From JAEKNW01 sp963677815 (GTDB lineage Bacteria; Cloacimonadota; Cloacimonadia; Cloacimonadales; JAFGVF01): a DNA stretch of 64,000 nucleotides. Below are positions 52,855 through 60,953 of this stretch, in pieces. The notes below the pieces were generated by a model, which made no database searches, was not told the DNA's origin, and saw only the letters and a program-made list of their open reading frames with translations. Where the stretch lies: positions 62,001 through 126,000 of the forward strand of contig OY782499.1 in the NCBI GenBank assembly GCA_963677815.1, in the 5' to 3' direction. The stretch's first letter is position 1, and each line of letters begins with the position of its first letter. Made by a program: the position numbers and the translations under genes.

Positions 52855-53424
52855 TTATTGGTCGAATACTTTTAGATTATCTTCCAAAAGCTGACCTTTT
52901 AATAAGTCCTTTATCGCTTGTAGATAATTTTCCTTAGAAATACCTGGAATTAGATTATGTTTAGCAATATAGCCTAATACGACTACATTCTGCATTTTAG
53001 CATTGCCTAAATCCTCTTTAAATACTCTATGATAGGCAATATTTCTTCTCTTACATTCGCCTTCAATTGTTTCTGTTTCAGTTTCTTGAGCCTGTCTCAT
53101 TCTAACATCCAAAGGTTGCCAAACCGCATCATAGAAAACCAAGTCTCCCCCCTTCTTCAAGTGAGAATTCATACCTCTAAGAGCTTCATGTCTCTCTAAG
53201 GCAATTACAATATCAGCTTGTCCTAAAGGAATTAGAGGAGAATAAGCATTAGAGCCTAATCTTATCTGAGAGGTAACTGTTCCACCTCTTTGAGCTAGAC
53301 CATGAGTATCTACGCCTTTAGCAGGTAATTTAGCATAGTAAGCAGCTCTGATAACAGCTTCTGAAAGAAGGCCAATACCTTGCCCACCAACACCAATTAT
53401 GAATATATTGAAATTATTAGACAT
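52855..53424 (-). CDS. iorB: Indolepyruvate:ferredoxin oxidoreductase, beta subunit
   Basis: IorB forms the gamma-domain part of the enzyme that oxidatively decarboxylates aryl pyruvates to acyl-CoA with ferredoxin. The 189-residue protein has IIGVGGQGIGLLSEAVIRAA at residues 9-28 and GVDTHGLAQRGGTVTSQIRLG, both characteristic. It overlaps the iorA stop by one base (53424), so translation is coupled. The acyl-CoA it makes from aromatic amino acids can feed substrate-level ATP formation. Confidence 0.95.
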   Translation of the reverse strand: MSNNFNIFIIGVGGQGIGLLSEAVIRAAYYAKLPAKGVDTHGLAQRGGTVTSQIRLGSNAYSPLIPLGQADIVIALERHEALRGMNSHLKKGGDLVFYDAVWQPLDVRMRQAQETETETIEGECKRRNIAYHRVFKEDLGNAKMQNVVVLGYIAKHNLIPGISKENYLQAIKDLLKGQLLEDNLKVFDQ

Positions 53425-55307
53425 TACTTTTCCTCCTTTGATTTAGATTCAATAGCTTGACTAGGGCATGTTTGTTTACATGAACCATCTCCAATACACA
53501 AATCCTCTTGTACCCAAACAGAGCCATCTGGGTTTATTTGATAAGAAGGACAGGCAAATTCTGATATACATTCATAAGTCCTATTACACTTAGCAGTAAC
53601 TTTAACTTTTGGAGGATTACCTACTTTCTTTTTAGCAAGTTCTCTGGTGAATTTAAGCATACATGGATGTTTAGCTATCACCACATTAAAGCCATCTTCT
53701 GCAAGAGCTTCCTTAACAGCCTGAGTAAGCTTAGCTTGTTGATAAGTATCAACACTTCTGATATTTGCTACACCCATTCCTTTAAGCATATTCATAACTG
53801 GGATTTTCTCAGAAACTTCATTAAAATTCTTGCCTACTGCTGGATGGTCTTGATGACCTGTCATTGCAGTAGTACCATTTTCCATAATAATTAACGTATG
53901 ATTATGATTATTAAAAATAGCATTTATTATGCCTGGAAGGCCTGCATGGAAGAAAGTCGAATCACCTATGAAGGAAACAACCTTTCTCTTTTTGTTAAAG
54001 AGGGATAATCCAGCAGCAGTTCCATTGGAATGCCCCATACTTAAGAGAGCCTGCCCCATTCTATATGGAGGAAGAAAGCCTAAAGAATGACAACCAATAT
54101 CAGCAACAGTTATGTCATCTTTGGATAAAGCCTTTTTAATGGCATGAAAAGCTGACCTGTGCCCACATCCAGGACACATTTGTGCAGGACGAGGATTTAG
54201 TTTTGGCTTCTCTGTATCTTCAGGCTCTTCAGGTGTGAAAAGTGAATTCCACTGCTTTCTCAAAACTTCTTTCACTTTATCAGGAGTATATTCATTTTCC
54301 CAGTCTAATAGATCACCTTTTCCAGTAATTTTAACATCAATATTATGATCAAAAGCAAGCATCTTGATATCTCTTTCAACTACATCATCCAGCTCTTCTA
54401 GTACTTTGACTTCTTTGTGTTTTTTCAAGAAATCAATAATCTTCTCTTTAGCTAAAGGATAAACAATCCCGAGTTTTAGAATATCTGGCTTTACCCTCAT
54501 TTCTTGCATAACATCAAGTAGAGAATAATAAGGAAGTCCCATAGTTATAATGCCAATATTCTCATTATTGTTATCATTAAGGAAATTCAAATCTGACTTA
54601 TCTGCATAATGACTAAATTCTTCTAATTTTTTGAGAGCCTTTCGTTTCAAAGGAAAAACAGTCGTTGTAATAGGTATGTAAGGTCCATTTTCAACATCAA
54701 ATTTTGGACTTGGGTCAAATTCTTCTTTTTCCCAAGCATCGAATTCAATCAGTTCTTTATAATGACATACATGTGTTGTCAATCTCAAAAAGACAGGCAT
54801 TTGTCTTTCCTTAGAAACCTTAGCTGCTTCTTTGAACATCTGATAAGCTTCTGTTGGAGTTGAAGGTTCATAAATAGGAATATAAGACATTTTAGCAAAA
54901 TGGCGATTATCTTGTTCATTCTGAGAAGAATTAGCGCCTGGGTCATCTCCAAGAATAATCACCATACCACCTATTAATTCCATTAATCCTAATTGGACTA
55001 GAGAATCAGCAGCAACATTAAGTCCAACACTCTTGAAGAAGACACAGGAGAGGTGTCCATTAATAGAAGCTCCAAAAGCTACTTCAGTTGCTACTTTTTC
55101 ATTAACAGAGAATTCGAAGTAAAAGGGTCTGTCCTCTTTAGGTATCTGAGCAATAGCAGTTGCTATTTCTGGGGTAGGAGAACCTGGGTAAGAAGTAACA
55201 ACTCTAACATTTGCTTCGATCATAGCTCTAACTAAACCCCAATTACCCATCATAATTTCATGCGTTTTGTCTTTGGAAAGTAAAATTTCAGGTAGTCTTT
55301 TCATCAA
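53424..55307 (-). CDS. iorA: Indolepyruvate:ferredoxin oxidoreductase, alpha subunit
   Basis: The 627-residue subunit carries pyrimidine- and TPP-binding domains. The N-terminus has GNWGLVRAMIEANVRVVTSYPGSPTPEI. The TPP site is GDSTFFHAGLPGIINAIFNN followed by the ENGTTAMTGHQDHP loop. CPGCGHRSAF lies before it. The C-terminal ferredoxin domain binds 4Fe-4S clusters (CNRTYECISEFACPSY, LCIGDGSCKQTCPSQAI). It oxidises aryl 2-oxo acids from Trp, Phe and Tyr and reduces ferredoxin, which could feed the [FeFe]-hydrogenase that HydG matures. First gene of iorAB. Confidence 0.96.
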   Translation of the reverse strand: MMKRLPEILLSKDKTHEIMMGNWGLVRAMIEANVRVVTSYPGSPTPEIATAIAQIPKEDRPFYFEFSVNEKVATEVAFGASINGHLSCVFFKSVGLNVAADSLVQLGLMELIGGMVIILGDDPGANSSQNEQDNRHFAKMSYIPIYEPSTPTEAYQMFKEAAKVSKERQMPVFLRLTTHVCHYKELIEFDAWEKEEFDPSPKFDVENGPYIPITTTVFPLKRKALKKLEEFSHYADKSDLNFLNDNNNENIGIITMGLPYYSLLDVMQEMRVKPDILKLGIVYPLAKEKIIDFLKKHKEVKVLEELDDVVERDIKMLAFDHNIDVKITGKGDLLDWENEYTPDKVKEVLRKQWNSLFTPEEPEDTEKPKLNPRPAQMCPGCGHRSAFHAIKKALSKDDITVADIGCHSLGFLPPYRMGQALLSMGHSNGTAAGLSLFNKKRKVVSFIGDSTFFHAGLPGIINAIFNNHNHTLIIMENGTTAMTGHQDHPAVGKNFNEVSEKIPVMNMLKGMGVANIRSVDTYQQAKLTQAVKEALAEDGFNVVIAKHPCMLKFTRELAKKKVGNPPKVKVTAKCNRTYECISEFACPSYQINPDGSVWVQEDLCIGDGSCKQTCPSQAIESKSKEEK

Positions 55308-55566
55308 ATCTCCTTATATAATTAATTTTTATATGTATAACGACACTTATAAATAGAAGTTAATGGATTTTAGAATAATTACAAAAAATAATTTAAATAA
55401 TTAATAATATGTTAAACATATTAGGCATTTAAGATAATATTTAACAAATTATATTTTTCTTCAATATGAAGACTATTTCATATTTATTTACAATTTTTCT
55501 CACTCAATACTATTATTCACTTGGAATTTGATTAATTTCACTTATATTTATATAATAGGAGTAATT

Positions 55567-56517
55567 ATGACAAATATCAAACCAAGATTAGTCTTGAGTA
55601 AATGTGTAAACTTTGCTGCATGCCGTTATAATGGACTTATGATTAATTCTGTAATAGTAGAAAAGCTTAAAGATTATGTTGAATTTATTACAGTTTGTCC
55701 TGAAGTTGAGATAGGCTTGCCAATCCCAAGAGAATCTATTAGATTAATGAAACAAGGCGATGATATTAGATTGGTGAAATCAATGTCTGGAGAAGACTTC
55801 ACAGATAAAATGCTTTCTTTTTCTAAGAATTTTGTAGGTAATTTAGAAAATATTGATGGTTTTGTTCTCAAAAGTAGATCACCTTCCTGTGGTATGAAAG
55901 ATGTAAAATTATATTCTGGTATTGGCAAAATCCCTGCTATATCAACTAAAAGCGTCGGTTTGTTTGCTCAAGAAGTTATTGATAAATACAATCATTTGGC
56001 AATAGAAGATGAAGGAAGACTTACAAACCTTCAACTGAGAGAACATTTCTTAACTAAAATTTATACTTTTGCTGAATTTAGGAATTTACCTAGGACTATG
56101 AAAGCTTTAGTAGATTTCCATGCATCTAATAAATATTTATTCATGGCTTATAATCAGTCTAAATTAAGAGAAGCTGGTAAAATAGTAGCTAATCATGAGA
56201 AACTAACTGTTGACCAAGTATTTGCTAATTATCAAGATAAACTATATCAAATCTTCCAGAAAGGAGCTAACATCGCCACTAATATCAATGTATTAATGCA
56301 TATTTTTGGATATTTTTCTAAAGATTTAAATAGTGATGAAAAGGCACATTTTTTAGAACAGTTAGATTTATATAGACAAAAGAAGATACCTTTAATAGTT
56401 GTTATAACAATATTAAATTCTTGGCTAATGAGATTTAAAAATGATTATCTTTCACAGCAAAGATATTTTAATCCTTTTCCTAAGGAACTAATGTCTATAA
56501 GTGATTCTGGTAAATGA
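55567..56517 (+). CDS. DUF523-DUF1722 fusion protein (YbbK/YbgA type)
   Basis: The ATG at 55567 follows ATAGGAG at good spacing, giving 316 residues. An upstream in-frame codon at 55528 has no such signal. The N-terminal DUF523 (about 1-140) shows the cysteine pattern LVLSKCVNFAACRYNG, VCPEVEIGLPIPRESIRL and KSRSPSCGMKDVKLY, suggestive of a metal or Fe-S site. The C-terminal DUF1722 is helical (LREHFLTKIYTFAEFRNL, FHASNKYLFMAYNQSKLR). The function is unknown in the family. It is followed 46 bases later by the phosphodiesterase gene on the same strand. Confidence 0.9.
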   Translation: MTNIKPRLVLSKCVNFAACRYNGLMINSVIVEKLKDYVEFITVCPEVEIGLPIPRESIRLMKQGDDIRLVKSMSGEDFTDKMLSFSKNFVGNLENIDGFVLKSRSPSCGMKDVKLYSGIGKIPAISTKSVGLFAQEVIDKYNHLAIEDEGRLTNLQLREHFLTKIYTFAEFRNLPRTMKALVDFHASNKYLFMAYNQSKLREAGKIVANHEKLTVDQVFANYQDKLYQIFQKGANIATNINVLMHIFGYFSKDLNSDEKAHFLEQLDLYRQKKIPLIVVITILNSWLMRFKNDYLSQQRYFNPFPKELMSISDSGK

Positions 56518-56563
56518 AGAGATTAATGCTAAATTAAAAGCTTAAGAAAAACAAGGAAAAATC

Positions 56564-57709
56564 ATGAAAAAGAGAATTTCAATTTTTATGTTTATAGATG
56601 CTTTTGGCTGGGAGATTCAAAAGAAGTATAACTTTTTGGAAGATTTACTCCCTCATAGATATCCAGCCCAAATGCAATTTGGTTACTCTTGCACAGCAAT
56701 TCCGACTATTTTAACAGGAAAGAAGCCAACCGAACATAAACATCTAACTTTTTATTACTATAATCCTGAAGAAAGCCCTTTTAAAGCCTTTAAATATCTT
56801 AAATTTCTCCCAAAATCTATCTTTGATAGATGGAGATTTCGTCATCAATTCTCCAAAATTATTAAGAAAGTTAATGGCTACACTGGCTACTTTGAAATAT
56901 ATTCTATGCCTTTTGCTCGTCTTCCCTATTATGATTATATCGAAAAGACTGATTTATTTGTTCCTGGCGGACTTTCTCCTGTAAAGAATCTAGCAGATAT
57001 CCTGGAAGAAAAGAAGATTCCTTATCATATTTCTAATTGGAGATTATCTGAAGAGGAGAATATTCAAGCCTTAGTTGATGACGTTGTATCCGAAAAAATT
57101 GACTTTGCCTTTCTTTATACAGCTAGTATGGACGGCTTACTCCATAATGTCACTAAGGATGGTAAAGAAATTCAACCTAAATTAGATTGGTATGCTCAGA
57201 AAATAAGAAATCTAGTGAAAGAAGTAGAAAAACATTATGAAGATTATTCTCTCTTTGTTATGTCTGACCACGGAATGACAACCTTAACTCATGAAGTGAA
57301 TGTTCAAAAGGAAATTGAATCTCTAGGTTTTAGATGGGGTATTGACTATATCGCTTTATATGATTCAACTATGGTACATTTCTGGTTCTTAAATGAAAAA
57401 TGCCGTCCGCATATAATCAAAAAGGCTAAATCTATACCTTATTCCCATTTAGTAAGTCAAGAAGATAAAGTAAAATATGGTATTGATTTCGAAGATAACA
57501 TGTATGGAGAAGAGATTTTACTTATGGACCCTGGCGTTCAAGTTGTTCCATCGGATATGGGACTTAAGTCCTTACCTGGCATGCACGGTTTTGCTCCTGA
57601 GCATGAAGATTCTTATGCTGCCTGGATGGGAACAGAAGCCTTAGAGAACCCTCCTAAGTGGGTTGGGGATTATTTTACTATCATGACGGAGTATATGGAT
57701 AAAAGATAA
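56564..57709 (+). CDS. Type I phosphodiesterase / nucleotide pyrophosphatase-like protein
   Basis: The 381-residue protein belongs to the alkaline-phosphatase superfamily. Metal ligands are suggested by FIDAFGWE (D13), by the nucleophile-type threonine in SCTAIPTILTGKKPTEHKHL, by SLFVMSDHGMTTLTHEV and by the last histidine in LPGMHGFAPEHED. No signal peptide is visible, so it is probably cytosolic. Similar enzymes cleave phosphodiester bonds in nucleotides or sugar-nucleotides; the substrate is unknown. It begins with AAGGAAAAATC before the ATG. Confidence 0.82.
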   Translation: MKKRISIFMFIDAFGWEIQKKYNFLEDLLPHRYPAQMQFGYSCTAIPTILTGKKPTEHKHLTFYYYNPEESPFKAFKYLKFLPKSIFDRWRFRHQFSKIIKKVNGYTGYFEIYSMPFARLPYYDYIEKTDLFVPGGLSPVKNLADILEEKKIPYHISNWRLSEEENIQALVDDVVSEKIDFAFLYTASMDGLLHNVTKDGKEIQPKLDWYAQKIRNLVKEVEKHYEDYSLFVMSDHGMTTLTHEVNVQKEIESLGFRWGIDYIALYDSTMVHFWFLNEKCRPHIIKKAKSIPYSHLVSQEDKVKYGIDFEDNMYGEEILLMDPGVQVVPSDMGLKSLPGMHGFAPEHEDSYAAWMGTEALENPPKWVGDYFTIMTEYMDKR

Positions 57710-57916
57710 TTTTCTAAAATATGTCTTTTCTTCTTCATGAATCGATAATTAGGCAAAGGAATCTACTAAAATAAAGAATAACATAAAGATGTCTTGACAG
57801 ATATTTGAATAAAAAACAATTGGATTATACATATTTTGTTAGTCAAAATATTTTATGTGGATTTTTCCTAGAATTTACTCTTTAGAATAGTATTTTCTAT
57901 TTTTTTTATAAAATTC

Positions 57917-57945
57917 TTGACAGATATTCTAAAGTAATAATTTTA
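57917..57945 (+). promoter_or_regulatory. Candidate promoter of the HU operon
   Basis: TTGACA (57917-57922), 17 bases and ATTTTA (57940-57945), about 55 bases before the HU ATG. The flanking CTTGACAGATATT also occurs at 57793-57805, so there may be two tandem promoters. Confidence 0.45.
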
Positions 57946-57999
57946 AATACTTTATATAATTAAATAATAATAAAAATATTGTTATAATAAGGAGAAGAA

Positions 58000-58287
58000 A
58001 TGACGAAAGCAGATTTAGTAAAAATCATAGCTAATGAGACTGGTATTATCAGAAAAGACGTAAGTGTAATTGTAGATAGTTTCTTCAATACTACAAAAGA
58101 TTGTTTAAAAGAAGGTAATCATATCGAAATCAGAGGTTTCGGTACTTTCAAATTAAAACAAAGAAAAGCTAGAACTGGAAGAAACCCTAGAACTGACGCA
58201 ACTATACCAGTACCTGAAAGAACAGTTCCTACTTTTAAATTCTCACGTGAATTTAAAACTGATATTATAGAAACATTTAAAAAATAA
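58000..58287 (+). CDS. HU/IHF-family DNA-binding protein
   Basis: The 95-residue protein is a dimeric bacterial histone-like protein that bends DNA. It has the N-terminal helices (MTKADLVKIIANETGIIRKD), the saddle strands (EIRGFGTFKLKQRKARTGRN) and the DNA-intercalating arm RNPRTDATIPVPERTVPTFK. Which of HU or IHF it is cannot be told. AAGGAG precedes the ATG. It is followed 11 bases later by the tiny COX24-type gene. Confidence 0.95.
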   Translation: MTKADLVKIIANETGIIRKDVSVIVDSFFNTTKDCLKEGNHIEIRGFGTFKLKQRKARTGRNPRTDATIPVPERTVPTFKFSREFKTDIIETFKK

Positions 58288-58298
58288 GGAGATAGCTC

Positions 58299-58388
58299 AT
58301 GCCTTGCGGAAAGAAAAGAAAAAGACATAAAATTTCTACTCATAAGAGAAAAAAAAGACTTCGTAAAAACAGACATAAGAAAAAATAA
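58299..58388 (+). CDS. AURKAIP1/COX24-domain small basic protein
   Basis: The 29-codon gene encodes MPCGKKRKRHKISTHKRKKR followed by LRKNRHKKK. This is almost the standard sequence of the AURKAIP1/COX24-domain proteins found in Bacteroidota and relatives, homologous to mitochondrial ribosomal protein mS38. AAGGAGATAG lies just before the ATG. It is cotranscribed with the HU gene and closed by a strong terminator. A ribosomal role is likely from family knowledge. It is too short for usual gene-calling cutoffs. Confidence 0.9.
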   Translation: MPCGKKRKRHKISTHKRKKRLRKNRHKKK

Positions 58389-58404
58389 TATTTAGAATAA
58401 ATAT

Positions 58405-58430
58405 AAAGCTCTCTTCGGAGAGCTTTTTTT
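58405..58430 (+). terminator. Terminator of the HU operon
   Basis: AAAGCTCTC and GAGAGCTTT pair around the tetraloop TTCG, followed by a T-run. Confidence 0.92.
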
Positions 58431-58483
58431 GGTCTATGGGAACTGGAAATTGTGGACTGGCAGTATCTTGCTACCAGAATAAT

Positions 58484-58644
58484 CCCAGATTGTGCAGTAG
58501 AGCTTTAGAGAAGAGTGCATATTCTTTTAGCAAAATAGCTTACAGAATTACGACGCATATAATATATATATTCGGAAGAATTATGTAAGTTACTTTTGCA
58601 AAAGAATATAGTGCTATTCTCAAAGATCTATTGCATTATTTGGG
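58484..58644. mobile_element. Palindromic miniature element, copy 4 (161 bp, short/short form)
   Basis: The ends are CCCAGATTGTGCAGTAG and the complement of CCCAAATAATGCAATAG. Exact 5-bp direct repeats ATAAT flank it (58479-58483, 58645-58649). With both slots short, the whole element is a nearly continuous hairpin: TTCTTTTAGCAAAATAGCTTAC pairs with the GTAAGTTACTTTTGCAAAAG side around a TATATATA centre. It is probably the basic form of the family. Confidence 0.9.
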
Positions 58645-58742
58645 ATAATAGGTTTTCAGAGCCTTTTGTGGATGCATGATGCATCCACTCCATAAAACTT
58701 AGCTCCGAAAAAATCAGTGAAGTTGACTTTTTCAACACTCTG

Positions 58743-58774
58743 AAAAAAAGCCAAACAATAGTTTGGCTTTTTTT
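58743..58774 (-). terminator. Terminator of glnS
   Basis: AAAAAAGCCAAAC and GTTTGGCTTTTTT pair around a short AATA loop, 17 bases beyond the glnS stop codon. Confidence 0.88.
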
Positions 58775-58790
58775 AGTACATATTTTCTAA

Positions 58791-60497
58791 TTATTTTTTC
58801 TTAATCTTAGCCCAGGCATCCTTTAAAGTTACTGTTCTATTAAATACAGGACATTCAGGACTAGAATATCTTGAATCTAAAATAAAGTAACCAATTCTTT
58901 CAAACTGATAGTTAACACCAGCTTTTGCTTTTGCTAATTCAGGCTCGACAAAGCAAGTGGAAATTACTTCTAAAGAATTTGGATTCAGATAATCAATAAA
59001 AGTTTTCCCTTCTTCTTTCTTATTTGGATTCTCTTCTGAGAATAAGTTATTAAGAACTCTAACTTCTACTTGTTTAGCATGTTGTGCAGAAACCCAGTGC
59101 ATTGTAGCTTTTACTTTTCTACCATCAGGAGCATTACCACCCTTAGTATCAGGGTCATAAGTACAATGAATTTCAGTTATTTTACCATTCTCATCTTTAA
59201 TAACATCATGGCATGTTATGAAATAAGCATACCTAAGTCTTACTTCCCTACCTTGTGACAATCTAAAGAATTTTTTTGGTGCATCTTCCATAAAGTCATC
59301 TTGTTCAATGTATAATTCTCTAGAGAAAGGTACTAATCTTGTACCATCTTCTGGCCTTTCTGGGTTATTTACAGCTTCTAACCATTCATCTTGTCCTTCA
59401 GGGTAATTAGTAATGACCACTTTTAAAGGATTAACAACACCCATCATCCTTAAAGCACTTTTATTTAAAACTTGTCTGACATGGTATTCTAAAAGAGCTA
59501 ATTCAACTGTTGAATTTCTTTTAGCTAAGCCAACATCTTCACAGAAGTTTCTGATTGCTTCAGCTGGATATCCTTTTCTTCTTAAACCACAAAGAGTAGG
59601 CATTCTTGGGTCATCCCAACCATCAACAATTTCTTTATCTACAAGTTCTTTAAGTTTTCTTTTTGAAGTAACAGTATGAGAAAGCTCAAGTCTAGCAAAC
59701 TCTATTTGTTGAGGATGATAAACTTCTAAAGCTTCTAAGAACCAGTCATATAGAGCTCTGTTATTTTGAAATTCTAAAGTACAAAGAGAATGAGTAATTC
59801 CTTCGATAGAATCCTCTAAACAATGGGCAAAATCATACATCGGATAGATATGCCACTTATCACCAGTTTGATGGTGATGAGCATGTCTAATTCTATAGAT
59901 AAGTGGATCTCGCATCTTCATATTAGGGTGAGCCATATCAATCTTAGCTCTCAAAGTGTATTGGCCTTCAGCAAAGTCACCATTCTTCATTCCTTCTAAA
60001 AGAGCTAAACTTTCTTCAGCAGGTCTATCACGGTCTGGTGAAGGTTTTCCTGCTTCTTTTACAGTTCCACGATATTCTTTTATTTCTTCAAGAGAAAGAG
60101 AACACACATAAGCAAGACCTTTCTTAATAAGCATTTGTGCATACTCGTAGAATTTGTCAAAATATTGTGAAGCATAGTAGAGTCTATCTTCCCAATCATA
60201 GCCCAACCATTTAATATCTTCTTGGATTGAATCTACATATTCTACATCTTCTGTTGTTGGGTTAGTATCATCAAATCTAAGATTTGCTAAGCCATTATAA
60301 TCTTTAGCAATTCCAAAATCTACGACTATAGCTTTGGCATGTCCTATATGCAAATAGCCATTAGGTTCTGGTGGGAAACGTGTATGGACTCTACCATCGT
60401 ACTTCCCACTTTCAATATCTTTATCTATTATTTGTCTAATAAAATCTCTCTTTTCAGATCTTTCTGAAGAGGAAAAATCAGTATTTTTATCAACCAT
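58791..60497 (-). CDS. glnS: Glutaminyl-tRNA synthetase
   Basis: GlnRS charges tRNA-Gln. The ATG at 60497 (MVDKNTDFSSSERSEKRDFI) gives 568 residues, and AAAGGA lies upstream. The longer frame to 60557 would start inside the promoter. Class I motifs are seen: HIGH as PPEPNGYLHIGHAKAI and KMSKS as HTVTSKRKL. The C-terminal anticodon-binding beta-barrels are complete (EVRLRYAYFITCHDVIKDENG). Having GlnRS suggests that tRNA-Gln is charged directly rather than through GatCAB only. Monocistronic. Confidence 0.96.
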   Translation of the reverse strand: MVDKNTDFSSSERSEKRDFIRQIIDKDIESGKYDGRVHTRFPPEPNGYLHIGHAKAIVVDFGIAKDYNGLANLRFDDTNPTTEDVEYVDSIQEDIKWLGYDWEDRLYYASQYFDKFYEYAQMLIKKGLAYVCSLSLEEIKEYRGTVKEAGKPSPDRDRPAEESLALLEGMKNGDFAEGQYTLRAKIDMAHPNMKMRDPLIYRIRHAHHHQTGDKWHIYPMYDFAHCLEDSIEGITHSLCTLEFQNNRALYDWFLEALEVYHPQQIEFARLELSHTVTSKRKLKELVDKEIVDGWDDPRMPTLCGLRRKGYPAEAIRNFCEDVGLAKRNSTVELALLEYHVRQVLNKSALRMMGVVNPLKVVITNYPEGQDEWLEAVNNPERPEDGTRLVPFSRELYIEQDDFMEDAPKKFFRLSQGREVRLRYAYFITCHDVIKDENGKITEIHCTYDPDTKGGNAPDGRKVKATMHWVSAQHAKQVEVRVLNNLFSEENPNKKEEGKTFIDYLNPNSLEVISTCFVEPELAKAKAGVNYQFERIGYFILDSRYSSPECPVFNRTVTLKDAWAKIKKK

Positions 60498-60528
60498 AGC
60501 TATATCATCCTTTATAAAATTTACTGAA

Positions 60529-60557
60529 CTAATATAGATGCTGTTATTTCTTGTCAA
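60529..60557 (-). promoter_or_regulatory. Promoter of glnS
   Basis: TTGACA (60557-60552), a 17-base spacer and TATTAG (60534-60529) on the minus strand, 31 bases before the ATG at 60497. Confidence 0.65.
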
Positions 60558-60618
60558 GTCAAATCTTTATATAGGTAATTATTTTTAGTCTCACAGTATG
60601 ATTTTAGGATTAAGCTAG

Positions 60619-60682
60619 TTCCTTGATTATTACTATCTCAATTAATCATTGAGTTTTCTTTAGGAGAGTAACAATGAAGGAA
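60619..60682. repeat. Dispersed hairpin, TTGATTGTTA family (copy 4)
   Basis: TTCCTTGATTATTACT (60619-60634) is inverted as AGTAACAATGAAGGAA (60667-60682) with two mismatches. As at 35977, a GGAGA-AATCTCC palindromic block lies beside it. Confidence 0.7.
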
Positions 60683-60849
60683 TAGACAAAAGTGGGGTTA
60701 ATAGTACTCTTCAGTTATTAGACTGAAGATGGCGGAGAGAATCTCCATCTCCCTTCGCTAATACATTCTACATAGCTTAAGTGTAGTAGAAAGCTATGGA
60801 AGACAGGCCATCCGAATGAAGAGTCCCAATGTCAAGGGCCAACAGAAGA

Positions 60850-60877
60850 AAATGGCACGACTGCTGTCGTGCCATTT
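60850..60877 (-). terminator. Terminator of the right-edge T9SS gene
   Basis: AAATGGCACGAC and GTCGTGCCATTT form a strong 12-bp stem around a short loop, 76 bases beyond the stop codon. Confidence 0.85.
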
Positions 60878-60953
60878 AATATATATTATCATTTCACCCA
60901 TACCTTAAGAGACCTTGATAGATCAGCTCTAAAGATTATGGGGTCATATGATA

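Larger units (their letters stand above)
60558..60953. other. Intergenic region with composite repeats
   Basis: It holds the TTGATTGTTA-type hairpin (60619-60682), a GC-richer block with GGAGAGAATCTCC (about 60733-60745, cf. 35940-35952) and the terminator of the right-edge gene. No gene is visible. Confidence 0.55.
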
